The notes beneath the pieces were generated by a model. The model saw only the letters and a program-made list of their open reading frames with translations, searched no databases and was not told the origin of the DNA. A stretch of DNA of 64,000 bases from NCBI RefSeq assembly GCF_013624435.2, contig NZ_CP061768.1, forward strand, positions 496,001-560,000, written 5' to 3'. Below, piece after piece: positions 23,738 to 33,599 of the stretch. Each line of letters begins with the position of its first letter. Within the stretch, counting starts at the first letter, position 1. This stretch comes from Nocardioides campestrisoli. Lineage in GTDB: Bacteria; Actinomycetota; Actinomycetes; Propionibacteriales; Nocardioidaceae. Both the position numbers and the translations under genes were made by a program.

Positions 23738-26029
23738 GTGGCCGCCGCTCCGCAGAACCTCGACACCGTCTCCGTCGCCGCGCAGGACCCCGAGCGGTCC
23801 CAGCCCTGGGCCGATCTGGGCCTGAAGGCAGACGAGTACGACCGGATCCGGGAGATCCTGGGTCGCCGCCCCACCAGCAGCGAGCTGGCGATGTACTCGG
23901 TGATGTGGAGCGAGCACTGCTCCTACAAGTCCACCAAGGTGCACCTCAAGCAGTTCTCCGAGATCCCGCAGGAGACCCCGGTCGGCAAGATGCTCGCCGG
24001 CATCGGCGAGAACGCCGGCGTGATCGACGTCGGCCAGGGCTACGCCGTGACCTTCAAGGTGGAGAGCCACAACCACCCCTCGTTCGTCGAGCCCTACCAG
24101 GGCGCCGCCACCGGCATCGGCGGTATCGTCCGCGACATCCTGGCGATGGGCGCCCGCCCGGTCGCCGTGATGGACCCGCTGCGCTTCGGCCCGCTCGACG
24201 CCGACGACACCCAGCGGGTGCTGCCCGGGATCGTCGCCGGGGTCGGCGGCTACGGCAACTGCCTCGGCCTGCCCAACATCGGCGGCGAGGCCGTCTTCGA
24301 CGCCACCTACGCGGGCAACCCGCTGGTCAACGCCCTGTGCGTCGGCGTGCTCCGGCACGAGGACCTGCACCTGGCCAAGGCCTCGGGAGTCGGCAACCAG
24401 GTGATCCTGTACGGCGCGCGCACCGGCGGCGACGGCATCGGCGGGGTGAGCGTGCTGGCCAGCGAGACGTTCGACGCGCACGACGACGGCAGCAGCGGGC
24501 CGGCCAAGCGGCCCAGCGTGCAGGTCGGCGACCCGTTCATGGAGAAGCTGCTGATCGAGTGCACCCTGGAGATCTTCGCGGCCGGCCTGGTCGCGGGCAT
24601 CCAGGACCTCGGCGGCGCCGGTCTCTCCTGCGCCACCTCCGAGCTGGCCAGCGCCGGCGACGGCGGGATGCATGTCGAGCTCGACCGGGTCCCGCTGCGC
24701 GACTCCACGCTCGCGCCCGAGGAGATCCTGATGAGCGAGTCGCAGGAGCGGATGATGGCCGTCGTCGAGCCCGGCGACGTCGAGGCCTTCATGGCGATCT
24801 GCGCCAAGTGGGACGTCGAGGCGGTCGTGGTCGGCGAGGTCACCGACACCGGCCGGCTGGAGATCGACTGGCACGGCGAGCGTGTGGTCGACGTGCCGCC
24901 GCGCAGCGTCGCTCACGACGGTCCGACGTACCACCGCCCGTTCGCCCGCCCCGACTGGCAGGACGCGCTCCAGGCCGACGCCGCCGAGGCGCTGCCCCGC
25001 CCGGCGGGCGGCGACGAGCTGCGGGAGACGGTGCTGCGCCTGGTGGCCAGCCCGAACCTGTGCGACAAGTCGTGGATCACCGACCAGTACGACCGCTACG
25101 TGCGCGGCAACACCGTGCTGGCGCAGCCGTCGGACTCCGGCATGGTCCGGATCGACGACGAGACCAACCTCGGTGTCTCGGTCTCCACCGACTGCAACGG
25201 CCGGTTCGCCAAGCTCGACCCGTACGCCGGCGCGCAGCTGGCGCTGGCCGAGAGCTACCGCAACGTCGCCACCGGCGGGGCGCAGCCCCTGGCGGTCTCG
25301 GACTGCCTCAACTTCGGCAGCCCCGAGGACCCGGCCGTGATGTGGCAGTTCGCCGAGGCCTGCCGCGGACTCAAGGACGCCTGCGCCGAGCTCGGCGTCC
25401 CGGTCACCGGCGGCAACGTCAGCCTCTACAACCAGACCGGCGAGACGGCGATCCTGCCCACGCCGGTGGTGGCGGTGCTCGGCGTGATCCAGGACGTCAC
25501 CCGGCGCACCCCGAGCCACTTCCCGGCCGCCGGCGAGCGGCTCTTCCTGCTCGGCGAGACCCGCGAGGAGCTCTCGGGCTCGGAGTGGGCGCACGTGGTG
25601 CACGACCACCTCGGCGGCACCCCGCCGCGGGTCGACCTGGCCGCCGAGCGGGCCCTGGCCGAGCTGCTGGTCGAGGCGAGCGGTGCCGGGGTGGTCACCA
25701 GCGCGCACGACCTCTCCGACGGCGGCCTGGCGCAGGCGCTCGCCGAGGCGTCGTTCAAGCACGGTGTCGGTGTCGAGGTCTCGCTCGCCGAGGTGGCCGG
25801 GGGCGACGCGTTCGTCGCGCTCTTCTCCGAGTCCACCGCTCGGGCGCTGGTCACCGCGACCGACGAGCAGGCCGAGGCGCTCACCGCGCTCGCGGCACGG
25901 CACGGGGTGCCGGTCACCGCGATCGGGACCACCGGCGGTGACGCGATCGCCGTCGAGGGTGAGTTCTCGGTGCCGGTGGCCACGCTGCGTGAGGCGTGGT
26001 CGGCCACCATGCCGGCGGTCCTAGGCTGA
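23738..26029 (+). CDS. purL: Phosphoribosylformylglycinamidine synthase subunit PurL
   Basis: 763 residues, the small-type PurL that works with PurS and PurQ. It converts FGAR to FGAM with ATP. The motifs [21 protein letters not shown] and [16 protein letters not shown] at the N-terminus and the second AIRS-like half ([13 protein letters not shown]) are present. The GTG is chosen because TAGGCT (23725-23730) lies 7 nt upstream and the family N-terminus starts nearby. It stands apart from purSQ and is followed 4 bp later by a dehydrogenase gene. Confidence 0.96.
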   Translation: MAAAPQNLDTVSVAAQDPERSQPWADLGLKADEYDRIREILGRRPTSSELAMYSVMWSEHCSYKSTKVHLKQFSEIPQETPVGKMLAGIGENAGVIDVGQGYAVTFKVESHNHPSFVEPYQGAATGIGGIVRDILAMGARPVAVMDPLRFGPLDADDTQRVLPGIVAGVGGYGNCLGLPNIGGEAVFDATYAGNPLVNALCVGVLRHEDLHLAKASGVGNQVILYGARTGGDGIGGVSVLASETFDAHDDGSSGPAKRPSVQVGDPFMEKLLIECTLEIFAAGLVAGIQDLGGAGLSCATSELASAGDGGMHVELDRVPLRDSTLAPEEILMSESQERMMAVVEPGDVEAFMAICAKWDVEAVVVGEVTDTGRLEIDWHGERVVDVPPRSVAHDGPTYHRPFARPDWQDALQADAAEALPRPAGGDELRETVLRLVASPNLCDKSWITDQYDRYVRGNTVLAQPSDSGMVRIDDETNLGVSVSTDCNGRFAKLDPYAGAQLALAESYRNVATGGAQPLAVSDCLNFGSPEDPAVMWQFAEACRGLKDACAELGVPVTGGNVSLYNQTGETAILPTPVVAVLGVIQDVTRRTPSHFPAAGERLFLLGETREELSGSEWAHVVHDHLGGTPPRVDLAAERALAELLVEASGAGVVTSAHDLSDGGLAQALAEASFKHGVGVEVSLAEVAGGDAFVALFSESTARALVTATDEQAEALTALAARHGVPVTAIGTTGGDAIAVEGEFSVPVATLREAWSATMPAVLG

Positions 26030-26033
26030 CCCC

Positions 26034-26957
26034 ATGTCGACCGTCGTCGCCCTGGCCACCCCTGCGCTGATCGAGGCGGTGGGGGAGGTGCCAGGCGTCG
26101 AGACGGTGCTCTGGGACGGCCGCGAGCTGCCGGACCGGGCCGCCGAGGTCGAGCTCGTGGTGGCCCCGTACAACACCGCGGGCCTGCCCGACCTGAGCGG
26201 CTTCCCGCGGCTGCGGGTGGTCCAGGTGCAGTCGGCCGGGTACGACGGGATGGTCGAGCAGCTGCCTCCGGGCGTCGCCCTGGCCAACGCGACCGGTGTG
26301 CACGACGACGCGACCGCCGAGCTCGCACTCGGCATCACCCTGGCCAGCCTGCGGGGCATCGACGACGCGGTCCGCAACCAGGGCCGGTGGATCCGGGACC
26401 TGAGCCGCCGCTCGCTCGCCGACAGCCGGGTCCTGGTGCTCGGCTACGGATCGATCGGGCGTGCGGTGGTCGAGCGGATGCTCGCCTGCAAGGCCGTCGT
26501 CACCGGTGTGGCCAGCCGGCCGCGCCCCGACGACCTGCTGGACTCCGTGCACGGGCCCGACGACCTGCCGCGGCTGCTCCCGGAGACCGACGTGCTGGTG
26601 GTGGTGCTGCCGCTGAGCGAGGCCACCCGGCACGTGGTGGACGACGCGTTCCTCGCCCAGCTGCCCGACGGGGCGCTGGTGGTCAACGTGGGGCGCGGAC
26701 CGCTGCTCGACACCGACGCCGTGCTGGCCCACGCAGGCCGGCTGCGCTTCGCCCTGGACGTGACCGACCCCGAGCCGCTGCCGCCCGAGCACCCGCTCTG
26801 GCAGGCGCCCGGGGTGCTGATCACCCCGCACGTCGCCGGCGGCACGACCGCGATGCTGCCCCGGATGGCGGCCTTGGCCCGCGCCCAGATCGAGGCGTAC
26901 GTCGCGGGGGAGCCGCTGCGCAACGTGGTGCACGCGCCTGACGGCGGGCAGGGGTAG
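26034..26957 (+). CDS. D-isomer-specific 2-hydroxyacid dehydrogenase family protein
   Basis: 307 residues. The NAD motif VLGYGSIGRAV is near residue 141. The catalytic Arg is expected in NVGRGPLLDTD, followed by an acidic position in DVTDPEPLP and the His in TPHVAGGT. It should interconvert a 2-oxo and a D-2-hydroxy acid with NAD(P)H. Its TAGGCT box (26022-26027) overlaps the end of purL and ends 6 nt before the ATG, so it may have its own leaderless promoter. Confidence 0.88.
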   Translation: MSTVVALATPALIEAVGEVPGVETVLWDGRELPDRAAEVELVVAPYNTAGLPDLSGFPRLRVVQVQSAGYDGMVEQLPPGVALANATGVHDDATAELALGITLASLRGIDDAVRNQGRWIRDLSRRSLADSRVLVLGYGSIGRAVVERMLACKAVVTGVASRPRPDDLLDSVHGPDDLPRLLPETDVLVVVLPLSEATRHVVDDAFLAQLPDGALVVNVGRGPLLDTDAVLAHAGRLRFALDVTDPEPLPPEHPLWQAPGVLITPHVAGGTTAMLPRMAALARAQIEAYVAGEPLRNVVHAPDGGQG

Positions 26958-26975
26958 CTGGGGCTCTCGGCGTGA

Positions 26976-27026
26976 AGCCCGGTTCAGCCAGCCCGGTTCA
27001 GCCCAGCCCGGTTCAGCTCAGCCCGG
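26976..27026. repeat. 14-bp imperfect tandem repeat between convergent genes
   Basis: Four copies of AGCCCGGTTCAGCC-like units fill the gap between the dehydrogenase and the transporter gene and abut the transporter's stop codon. Confidence 0.8.
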
Positions 27027-28610
27027 TCAGCTCAGCCCCGCCAGCAGCTGGGCGAGCAGGATCTTGGTGATCATCGCCGCCGGGTAGACCAGGGCGTAGC
27101 CGACCGCGACCCGCGGGTCGGAGCCCGTCCGCTCGTCGGCGTACGCGAGCACCGCGGGCTGGGTCTGCGCCCCGCCGAGGACGCCCGCGGTCTGTCGGCT
27201 GGGGCTCCGGGCGAGGGCGGCGGCGACCAGCAGCAGCACGGCGGCGACCGTGGTGATCGCGATGCCGAGCAGGATCACCTTCCACCCGACCGGGGAGGTG
27301 ATCGTCTCGACCAGCGCACCGCCGGCGGTGGTCCCGGCGTAGGCGAGGAAGGTGATCATCCCCAGGCTGGAGATCGTGCTGGCGGCGCCGTGCGGCATGG
27401 AGGTCACCAGCGGCCCGATCCGGCCGACCCGCCCGAAGATGAGCCCGAGGATCAGCGTGCCGGCGGCCGCCCCGAGGCTGAACTCGCCACCCCCGGGGAG
27501 CGGCACCGGCACCAGCCCGAGCAGGATCCCCAGGGAGATGCCGAGCGCCAGGCCGATGGGGTTGATGTCGGAGAGGCCGCGCTCGGAGTCTCCGAGGTAG
27601 CGGTTCACCTCGTCCATCCGGTCCAGCGGCGCGATCACCCGAAGCCGGTCGCCCATCTGCACCACCAGCTCGGGCTGCGCGACCATGTCGACGTCTCCCC
27701 GGCGCACCCGGCTCGGCACCGCACCGAACTGGTCCAGCCCGAGCTCGCTGACGGTCAGCCCCGCCAGGGAGGCGTTGGACAGGGTGATCCGCCGGTAGTC
27801 CAGCTCCCAGCGCTCGCCGACGATGTCGTGGGAGGAGGGGTGGCCGAGGTCTGCGGTGACCCGGTCGACCACCTCCGCCGGTCCGACGACGGTGACCAGG
27901 TCGCGCGGTCCGATCGTCTGGCCCTCCTCCGCGACCTCGGTCGGGTTGGCGGCGTGCTCGTGCTTGAGCCGGCTGAAGGTGACGTGGTCGTCGTACCGCG
28001 CCATCAGGTCGGCCACGCTGATCCGCTCGGGTCGGTCCACCCGGATGGTCTGGTGCACCAGCGGTGCGGCAGCGGCCTCCGAAGGGCGGCGCAGCACCCA
28101 GGCGGCGGCCAGCATCATCCCGACCACGCCGAACAGGTAGCTGAGCGAGTACCCCACGGTCGGCCGCGAGCCCCCGACCTGCTCGGTGGCGGCCGCCAGG
28201 GCCGGGGTGTTGGTCAGCGCCCCGGCGAACGTCCCGGCGACGATCGGCGGCCGGAGGCCGAGCAGGTTGCCGACGAGCACGGCGGTCACGGCGGCCAGGC
28301 AGAGCACCACGACGGTCCCCACGATCAGCCGCCACCCGGTGCGCAGCGAGGAGAAGAAGGTCGGGCCGCCGATCACCCCGACCGTGAAGGTGAACAGGAC
28401 CAGACCGAGCGTGCCCAGCAGGTGGTTCAGCTCCAGCGAGACGTCGTTCGCGGCGCCCAGGGCCGAGACGCCCAGCGCCGCGAAGAGCACGGCGGCCGGA
28501 CCGACCGGCACGCCCAGCAGGCGCACCCGACCCAGCAGCGCCCCCAGGGCGAGCAGCGTGGTCAGGAGCAGGATCTCTTCGTCGTCGAGGAACTCCAGTA
28601 CCGGGTCCAT
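27027..28610 (-). CDS. YidE/AspT-type antiporter with two TrkA_C domains
   Basis: 527 residues. Two blocks of membrane helices (about 15-185 and 355-527) flank a cytosolic region with two TrkA_C (RCK_C) domains (about 190-350). This is the AspT/YidE/YbjL layout of aspartate:alanine exchanger-like carriers. GTFAGALTNTPALAAA and the related LGGAQTQPAVLAYA, one per membrane half, are the duplicated family motif. The substrate is unknown. No decarboxylase is adjacent to suggest a proton-motive exchange cycle. It lies downstream of the ABC operon behind a terminator. Confidence 0.85.
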   Translation of the reverse strand: MDPVLEFLDDEEILLLTTLLALGALLGRVRLLGVPVGPAAVLFAALGVSALGAANDVSLELNHLLGTLGLVLFTFTVGVIGGPTFFSSLRTGWRLIVGTVVVLCLAAVTAVLVGNLLGLRPPIVAGTFAGALTNTPALAAATEQVGGSRPTVGYSLSYLFGVVGMMLAAAWVLRRPSEAAAAPLVHQTIRVDRPERISVADLMARYDDHVTFSRLKHEHAANPTEVAEEGQTIGPRDLVTVVGPAEVVDRVTADLGHPSSHDIVGERWELDYRRITLSNASLAGLTVSELGLDQFGAVPSRVRRGDVDMVAQPELVVQMGDRLRVIAPLDRMDEVNRYLGDSERGLSDINPIGLALGISLGILLGLVPVPLPGGGEFSLGAAAGTLILGLIFGRVGRIGPLVTSMPHGAASTISSLGMITFLAYAGTTAGGALVETITSPVGWKVILLGIAITTVAAVLLLVAAALARSPSRQTAGVLGGAQTQPAVLAYADERTGSDPRVAVGYALVYPAAMITKILLAQLLAGLS

Positions 28611-28634
28611 CCGGCCATGATCACGTCCACGGGT

Positions 28635-28670
28635 CGGGAGGGACAGGGGCCCGGGTCCCTGTCCCTCCCG
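28635..28670 (-). terminator. Hairpin terminator of the ABC exporter operon
   Basis: A 14-bp perfect stem (28635-28648 with 28657-28670) with an 8-nt loop lies just after the permease stop on the minus strand. Confidence 0.8.
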
Positions 28671-28680
28671 GGTCCTCCGC

Positions 28681-29490
28681 TCAGCTCGAGCGCCGCATCG
28701 CCCGCACGCCCACCACGAGGCCGAGGGCGGCGACGACGGCGGCGCCGGCGTACCCCGCCGCGACCGTCTCGACCGGGAACGTCCCGGCGAACAGTGCCCG
28801 GACGGCCTCCACGACGTACGTCATCGGGTTGAGGTCCGAGGCGACCTGCAGCCAGCGCGGAGCGCCGTCGATCGGCAGCAGCACCCCCGCCAGCAGCAGC
28901 ACCGGGAAGAGCACGGTCTGCTGGACGGTCCAGAACATCCAGTCCGCTCCCTTGGCCGCGAGTGCGAGCGCGAAGGACAAGGCGCCCACGCCCACGCTGA
29001 ACAGCGCCAGCACGCCGAGGCTGACCAGGACGCCGGGCAGGTGCAGCTCGAAGCTGAACGGGGTGACCACGACCAGGATCACCGCGGTCTGCATCAGCAT
29101 CGGCACCACCTCCTTGAGCGCCCGTCCGACCAGCAGGGCGGAGCGCCCGAGCGGCGAGACCAGCTGACGCTCGTGCGAGCCGGTCTGCATCTCCTCCAGC
29201 AGGTTGGCGCCGGTGAAGGAGGCCCCCATCAGGCACGTCATGGCGATGATCCCCGGCACGAACCACTGCAGCGCGGAGCCGCCGTCCGCGGTCTTCGGCA
29301 GCAGCGGGCTGAACAGGGCGAGGAAGACCAGCGGCTGCACCATCGCGAAGAGGACCGACGCCGGCTCGCGCCACACCGGCTTGAGCTCGCGGGTCGTCAC
29401 GGTCGCGACGTCGGTGAGGAACCGAGCGCCCCGCACGGGGCGGGCCGAGACGGTCATGCCGGCGGTGGTGTCGGGCGTCCGGGTGCTCAT
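28681..29490 (-). CDS. ABC-2 type permease (DrrB-like)
   Basis: 269 residues with six hydrophobic segments and the ABC-2 signature region around GSHERQLVSPLGRSALLVGR. It should form the membrane channel for the ATPase encoded just upstream, exporting a hydrophobic compound such as an antibiotic or lipid. The ATG overlaps the ATPase stop by 4 bp (ATGA). The pair resembles daunorubicin-resistance DrrAB; the substrate is unknown. Confidence 0.88.
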   Translation of the reverse strand: MSTRTPDTTAGMTVSARPVRGARFLTDVATVTTRELKPVWREPASVLFAMVQPLVFLALFSPLLPKTADGGSALQWFVPGIIAMTCLMGASFTGANLLEEMQTGSHERQLVSPLGRSALLVGRALKEVVPMLMQTAVILVVVTPFSFELHLPGVLVSLGVLALFSVGVGALSFALALAAKGADWMFWTVQQTVLFPVLLLAGVLLPIDGAPRWLQVASDLNPMTYVVEAVRALFAGTFPVETVAAGYAGAAVVAALGLVVGVRAMRRSS

Positions 29491-30527
29491 GCCGCCACCT
29501 CGCCCTCGGACGCGGTGCTGAGGGCATCGGTCCCGGCCCCGTCGTGGGACTCCCGCAGGCTCCGCCCGGTGAGGTGGAGGAAGACGTCGTCCAGGGTGGG
29601 CCGGGCCACCTCGAGCCCGGCGGCCGGGCAGCCGGAGGCGTGCAGGTCGACCAGCAGTCCCGGCGCCTGCTCGTGCCCGCGGACGGCGCGGAGGGTGAGC
29701 GTGCTGCCGGTGACCTCGACCCGGGTGTCGTCCCCGAGCCGGTCCGCGCGGGTCGCGGCCGCCCGCGCGGAGTCGGGGTCGGCGAAGGAGAGGGTCAGCC
29801 GGTCGCCCAGGCCGGCCTTGAGCGCCGCGGCCGTGTCGTCGGCGATCAGCCGGCCGTGGTCGATCACCAGCACCCGCTGGGCCAGCGCGTCGGCCTCCTC
29901 CAGGTAGTGCGTGGTGAGCACGATGGTGCTCCCGGTCTCGGCGTGCAGCCTGCGCACCAGGTCCTGCAGGTTCGCCCGGTTCTGCGGGTCCAGGCCGGTC
30001 GACGGCTCGTCGAGGAAGAGCACCTGCGGCAGGTGGACCAGCCCCATGGCGATGTCGAGACGGCGGCGCTGTCCGCCCGAGAGCGTGGCCACCTTCTGGC
30101 CGGCCGCGGCCTCCAGGTCGAGCGCGGTGATCAGCTCGTCGGCGCGCTCGCGGGACCGGGCCCGGGTCAGCCCGTAGGCGCGGCCCTGGCTGACCAGCTC
30201 GTCGCGCCCGAGCTGCTGGTGCCCGGCGCCGTTGCCCTGCCCGACGTAGCCGAGGGACCGGCGTACGTGGTGCTGCGCGCTGACCACGTCGTGCCCGGCG
30301 ACCGAGGCGGTGCCGGAGGTCGGGGCGAGCAGGGTGGTGAGCATCCGGAGCGTGGTGGACTTCCCGGCGCCGTTGGGACCGAGGAAGGCGACGAGCTCGC
30401 CGGGCGCGATCTCCAGGTCGAGACCGGAGACCGCCTCGACGGTCTTCCTGTGCGCGGTGAAGTGCCGGGTCAGTCCTCGGGTGAGGATCGCCGGCGCGGA
30501 CGATGAGGAGCGAGTGTGAGGTGTCAT
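29487..30527 (-). CDS. ABC transporter ATP-binding protein (DrrA-like)
   Basis: 346 residues. Walker A GPNGAGKST, signature LSGGQRRRLDIAMG and Walker B VLFLDEPSTGLD are intact. A C-terminal DUF4162-like extension after residue about 240 is typical of DrrA exporters. The ATG at 30527 is preferred to the two GTGs just upstream because TAGCGT lies 7 nt before it (leaderless). It is divergent from a WYL-domain regulator 62 bp away, the likely controller. Confidence 0.92.
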   Translation of the reverse strand: MTPHTRSSSSAPAILTRGLTRHFTAHRKTVEAVSGLDLEIAPGELVAFLGPNGAGKSTTLRMLTTLLAPTSGTASVAGHDVVSAQHHVRRSLGYVGQGNGAGHQQLGRDELVSQGRAYGLTRARSRERADELITALDLEAAAGQKVATLSGGQRRRLDIAMGLVHLPQVLFLDEPSTGLDPQNRANLQDLVRRLHAETGSTIVLTTHYLEEADALAQRVLVIDHGRLIADDTAAALKAGLGDRLTLSFADPDSARAAATRADRLGDDTRVEVTGSTLTLRAVRGHEQAPGLLVDLHASGCPAAGLEVARPTLDDVFLHLTGRSLRESHDGAGTDALSTASEGEVAA

Positions 30528-30589
30528 GCCCACCACGCTAGGAACGCTTCAGGCCAGTTTCTGTCCGCAATCAGATCTAGGCTCGCAGC

Positions 30590-31543
30590 ATGAGTACGTC
30601 GTCGCGGATGCTGAGGCTGCTCAGCCTCCTCCAGACCCACCGGCACTGGCCGGGGACCGAGCTGGCCGAGCGGCTCGAGGTCAGCGAGCGCACTCTGCGG
30701 CGCGACGTGGAGCGGCTGCGCGACCTCGGCTACCAGGTGGACGCCGTGCGCGGGGTCGCGGGCGGCTACCAGCTCCGGGCGGGGGGCTCGCTGCCGCCGC
30801 TGCTGCTCGAGGACGAGGAGGCGGTCGCCATCGCGGTGGGGCTGCGTACGGCGGCGGCCGGCGCGATGGGCGGGGTCGAGGAGTGGTCGGTGCAGGCGCT
30901 GACGAAGGTGACCGCGCTGATGCCGCCTCGGCTGCGCCGGCGGATGGACGCCCTCACCTCCCAGACGGAGGCCCCCGGGCCGTGGCGGGGCGGCCCGGTG
31001 ACCGATCCCGCGGTGCTCACCGCGCTGGCCCAGGCCAGCCGGGACCACGAGCCGGCGGAGTTCGACTACACCGCCGCGGACGGCGGCAGCACGCACCGCC
31101 GGGTCGAGCCGCACCGGCTCGTCTCCCTGGGCCGCCGGTGGTACCTCGTCGCCTACGACCGGGAGCGCCAGGACTGGCGCAGCTTCCGGGTGGACCGGAT
31201 CACCGCGCCCGTCGTCGGCGGACAGCAGTTCCGGCCGCGGGAGCTGAACGCGGCCGACGCGGTCTCGTTCGTGCAGGCCGGCATCCGCCGGATGCCCCAG
31301 CGGTACGCGGTCCGGGTGCGGGTGCACGCGCCGCCCGAGCTGGTCGCGGCTCACGTCGGTGACCACTGGGCCGACGTCGTCGCGGTCGACGGCGGGTGCC
31401 TCCTGCAGATGAACGCGGACTCCCTGGAGTGGCCGGTGATGCTGCTGGCGACCCTGGACGCGGAGTTCGTGGTCGAGTCGCCGCCCGAGCTGGACGAGGC
31501 GCTCGCCGCGGTGGGGGCCAGGTTGAGCCGCCGCTCGGGCTGA
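30590..31543 (+). CDS. WYL-domain HTH transcriptional regulator
   Basis: 317 residues. An N-terminal winged helix (about 5-60, with WPGTELAERLEVSERTLRRD) is followed by a WYL domain (about 140-220, with the RRWYLVAYDRERQDWRSFR motif) that binds ligands or nucleic acid in relatives. The ATG is 6 nt after TAGGCT (30578-30583). It is placed to control the divergent ABC exporter, probably derepressing it when the exported compound appears; this is inference from position. Confidence 0.87.
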   Translation: MSTSSRMLRLLSLLQTHRHWPGTELAERLEVSERTLRRDVERLRDLGYQVDAVRGVAGGYQLRAGGSLPPLLLEDEEAVAIAVGLRTAAAGAMGGVEEWSVQALTKVTALMPPRLRRRMDALTSQTEAPGPWRGGPVTDPAVLTALAQASRDHEPAEFDYTAADGGSTHRRVEPHRLVSLGRRWYLVAYDRERQDWRSFRVDRITAPVVGGQQFRPRELNAADAVSFVQAGIRRMPQRYAVRVRVHAPPELVAAHVGDHWADVVAVDGGCLLQMNADSLEWPVMLLATLDAEFVVESPPELDEALAAVGARLSRRSG

Positions 31544-31575
31544 GCCTCTGGCGCAGGCGCGTCCGCGACGCCACG

Positions 31576-32283
31576 ATGAACGGCATGGACCGTCTGCTCG
31601 ACGTGCTCGGCGACATCGTCGCGGGCTCCGCGGTGGCTCTCGTCGTCGCCGCGATCGCCTGGTTCGGGACCGACCGGTTCGCCCGCCGGCAGGAGGCGGC
31701 CCGGGCCCGGCACGAGCGAAGCCTCGCGGCCGCCGAGGAGCTGTACGCAGTGTACGGCGGGTTCTTCGCGACCTGGAAGGCGTGGGAGTTCGCCCGGGGG
31801 AGGGACCGGGCCGAGGTCGACCGCGTGCCCGCCGAGCTGCGCCAGGAGCTGCTGGAGCAGGCCGCCGAGGTCGAGGGTCGGTACGAGTCCCTCGTGGTGC
31901 GGACCGCGCTCGAGCACCGGCTCGCCGTGACGGACCGTACGGCGCTGTGGGCGCTGCGGTTCGGGCTCAAGGAGCTGCGGACGGCGATCCGGGAGGACGC
32001 TCCGCTCGGCTGGTGGCGCACCGACGACCCCGCGACCCCCGAGCACCACCTCGGGGCGAGGAAGTACGTCGCGTTCAAGGCGCTGACCGCCCGCGTCGCC
32101 CAGCTCCTGGTGGACGCCGACCCCCGGGACCGGGCGCCCGCGGCGACCGAGCGCGCTGACGCCCTGGCAGCGATCACCGCGACCCTGTCTCCGGCCCCAG
32201 TGCAGGAGGAACACCCGGACGACCCGGACAGCGGTCCAGACCGCCTCCGGGGCGAGCAGTGGTACCGCGCAGATCCCCGCTAG
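31576..32283 (+). CDS. Membrane-anchored protein of unknown function
   Basis: 235 residues. One N-terminal transmembrane segment (about 10-30) is followed by a helical, charged region beginning RFARRQEAARARHERS, probably coiled coil, with conserved Trp-rich stretches. No family recognised. Start at MNGMDRLLD; the inner ATG three codons later is as likely. Its TAG stop shares a CTAG with the TAG of the convergent HNH gene. Confidence 0.6.
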   Translation: MNGMDRLLDVLGDIVAGSAVALVVAAIAWFGTDRFARRQEAARARHERSLAAAEELYAVYGGFFATWKAWEFARGRDRAEVDRVPAELRQELLEQAAEVEGRYESLVVRTALEHRLAVTDRTALWALRFGLKELRTAIREDAPLGWWRTDDPATPEHHLGARKYVAFKALTARVAQLLVDADPRDRAPAATERADALAAITATLSPAPVQEEHPDDPDSGPDRLRGEQWYRADPR

Positions 32284-33467
32284 CGCCTGCGGCGGTAGCG
32301 GACGCCCCCGTCGGGCAGTCGCTCGGTGGTGAACCCCGGGTCGTGGGCCCGCTGGTGGTGCCACGGGCACAGGAAGGTCAGGTCCGCCAGGTCCGAGCGT
32401 CCGCCCCGACCCCAGGGGTCGCCCCCGTGGTGGGCGTCGCACCAGGTCCACGGGATCGTGCAGCCCTCGGCACAGCAAGTGCGCTGGCTCTGTGACTTAG
32501 CGAGCCGCTGGCCGTCGGTGAAGAAGCGGCTCGCCCGGCCCTGGTCCAGGACCTGGGACTTGCCGCCGAGCACCATCGGGATCAGGTCGGCGTGACAGGC
32601 CAGCCGGCGCGCCTCGCCGGCACTGATCCGCGTCAGGTCGTCGCCGTTGCTGGTGATCGTCGCCGATCCCAGCCCGGTGATGAGCGTCTCCAGGCCCACC
32701 GTGACCACCAGCCGGGTCGCGGCCCCGCCGTCGCGGGAGGCGTCCTGGGCCGGTGCGGTCCAAGCGCCGAGCATCGTCCGGAGCCTGGCCGCCACCCCGT
32801 CGGGGATGCGCGCGTGGACGTCGGTGGCGCCGTCGCCACGCCGGCGGAAGGTCAGCCGGGTAGCGGCGCTCGCGCGGGCCTCGGCCCGCTCCAGGAGCCT
32901 CCGCTCCCGGTCGTCGCAGGTCTCCGGCGCCACCACCTGGAGGATCTTCTCGCCGAGGGCCTCGAGCTGGCGCGGGTCGTGCCGCCCGGCCAGCTCGAGC
33001 AGGCGCTCCTCGGCCAGCTCGAGCACCTCGGCGGGCACCTCCTCGCCGGGCAGGGGGTCGATGACCAGGGCGTCCAGGGCCTTCACGATCACCCGGGCCT
33101 GCGGCAGGCTGACGCAGCCGTCGGCCAGGGCCGTGCCGACCCGCTGCCACCGCTCGTCGAGCGCCTCGCCGAGTCGCTCGGCCGCCCGCGCGGCCCCGAA
33201 CCCGCACCGGGTCCGGGCCGCGAGCCAGGTGGCCGGCGACCGGGCGCCGTCGCTCTGCGCCAGCCCGCCCGGACCGTCGGCCGCGCGCAGGAGGCGCATC
33301 CGCAGGGCCTCGGCCCGGTCGACCAGTCGGCTCAGGTCGAGCAGCGCGTCGCGGTGCGCCCGCTCGGAGAGATAGGCCGGGTCGACGTCCCGAGTCAGGT
33401 CCAGCGCCTGCTCCATCAGCCCGATCGCCCGGCTGATCGGATGCGCGCTGCCGACGTCCTGTGACAT
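32280..33467 (-). CDS. DUF222 and HNH nuclease domain protein
   Basis: 395 residues. A helical DUF222 region (about 10-300) precedes an HNH motif near the C-terminus (CDAHHGGDPW, then LTFLCPWHHQRAH). Proteins of this type occur in many copies in actinobacterial genomes and are related to the 13E12 repeat family. The HNH histidines and zinc-binding cysteines look intact. Role unknown; DNA damage or mobile-element ancestry are both possible. Confidence 0.85.
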   Translation of the reverse strand: MSQDVGSAHPISRAIGLMEQALDLTRDVDPAYLSERAHRDALLDLSRLVDRAEALRMRLLRAADGPGGLAQSDGARSPATWLAARTRCGFGAARAAERLGEALDERWQRVGTALADGCVSLPQARVIVKALDALVIDPLPGEEVPAEVLELAEERLLELAGRHDPRQLEALGEKILQVVAPETCDDRERRLLERAEARASAATRLTFRRRGDGATDVHARIPDGVAARLRTMLGAWTAPAQDASRDGGAATRLVVTVGLETLITGLGSATITSNGDDLTRISAGEARRLACHADLIPMVLGGKSQVLDQGRASRFFTDGQRLAKSQSQRTCCAEGCTIPWTWCDAHHGGDPWGRGGRSDLADLTFLCPWHHQRAHDPGFTTERLPDGGVRYRRRR

Positions 33468-33568
33468 CCCGGACCCCCGTCCCGTCGTGCCCGGGAGCCC
33501 CCGATGGCCTCCCGATGACCCCAGTCAACCGGGGACCACCGACAGACCGAGCGTGACAACGTGCTCTC

Positions 33569-33583
33569 GTCCACGTCGTGGAC
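33569..33583. promoter_or_regulatory. Inverted repeat upstream of the HNH gene
   Basis: GTCCAC-GTC-GTGGAC has perfect 6-bp arms about 100 bp upstream of the HNH start. Beside it, TTCGAATG matches half of an actinobacterial SOS box, but the second half is absent. Confidence 0.35.
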
Positions 33584-33599
33584 ATACATTCGAAAAAAG

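Noticed and set aside
33569..33598. An SOS (LexA) box before the DUF222/HNH gene.
   Set aside because: Only one half (TTCGAATG) is recognisable; the second half does not match, so LexA control is not supported.
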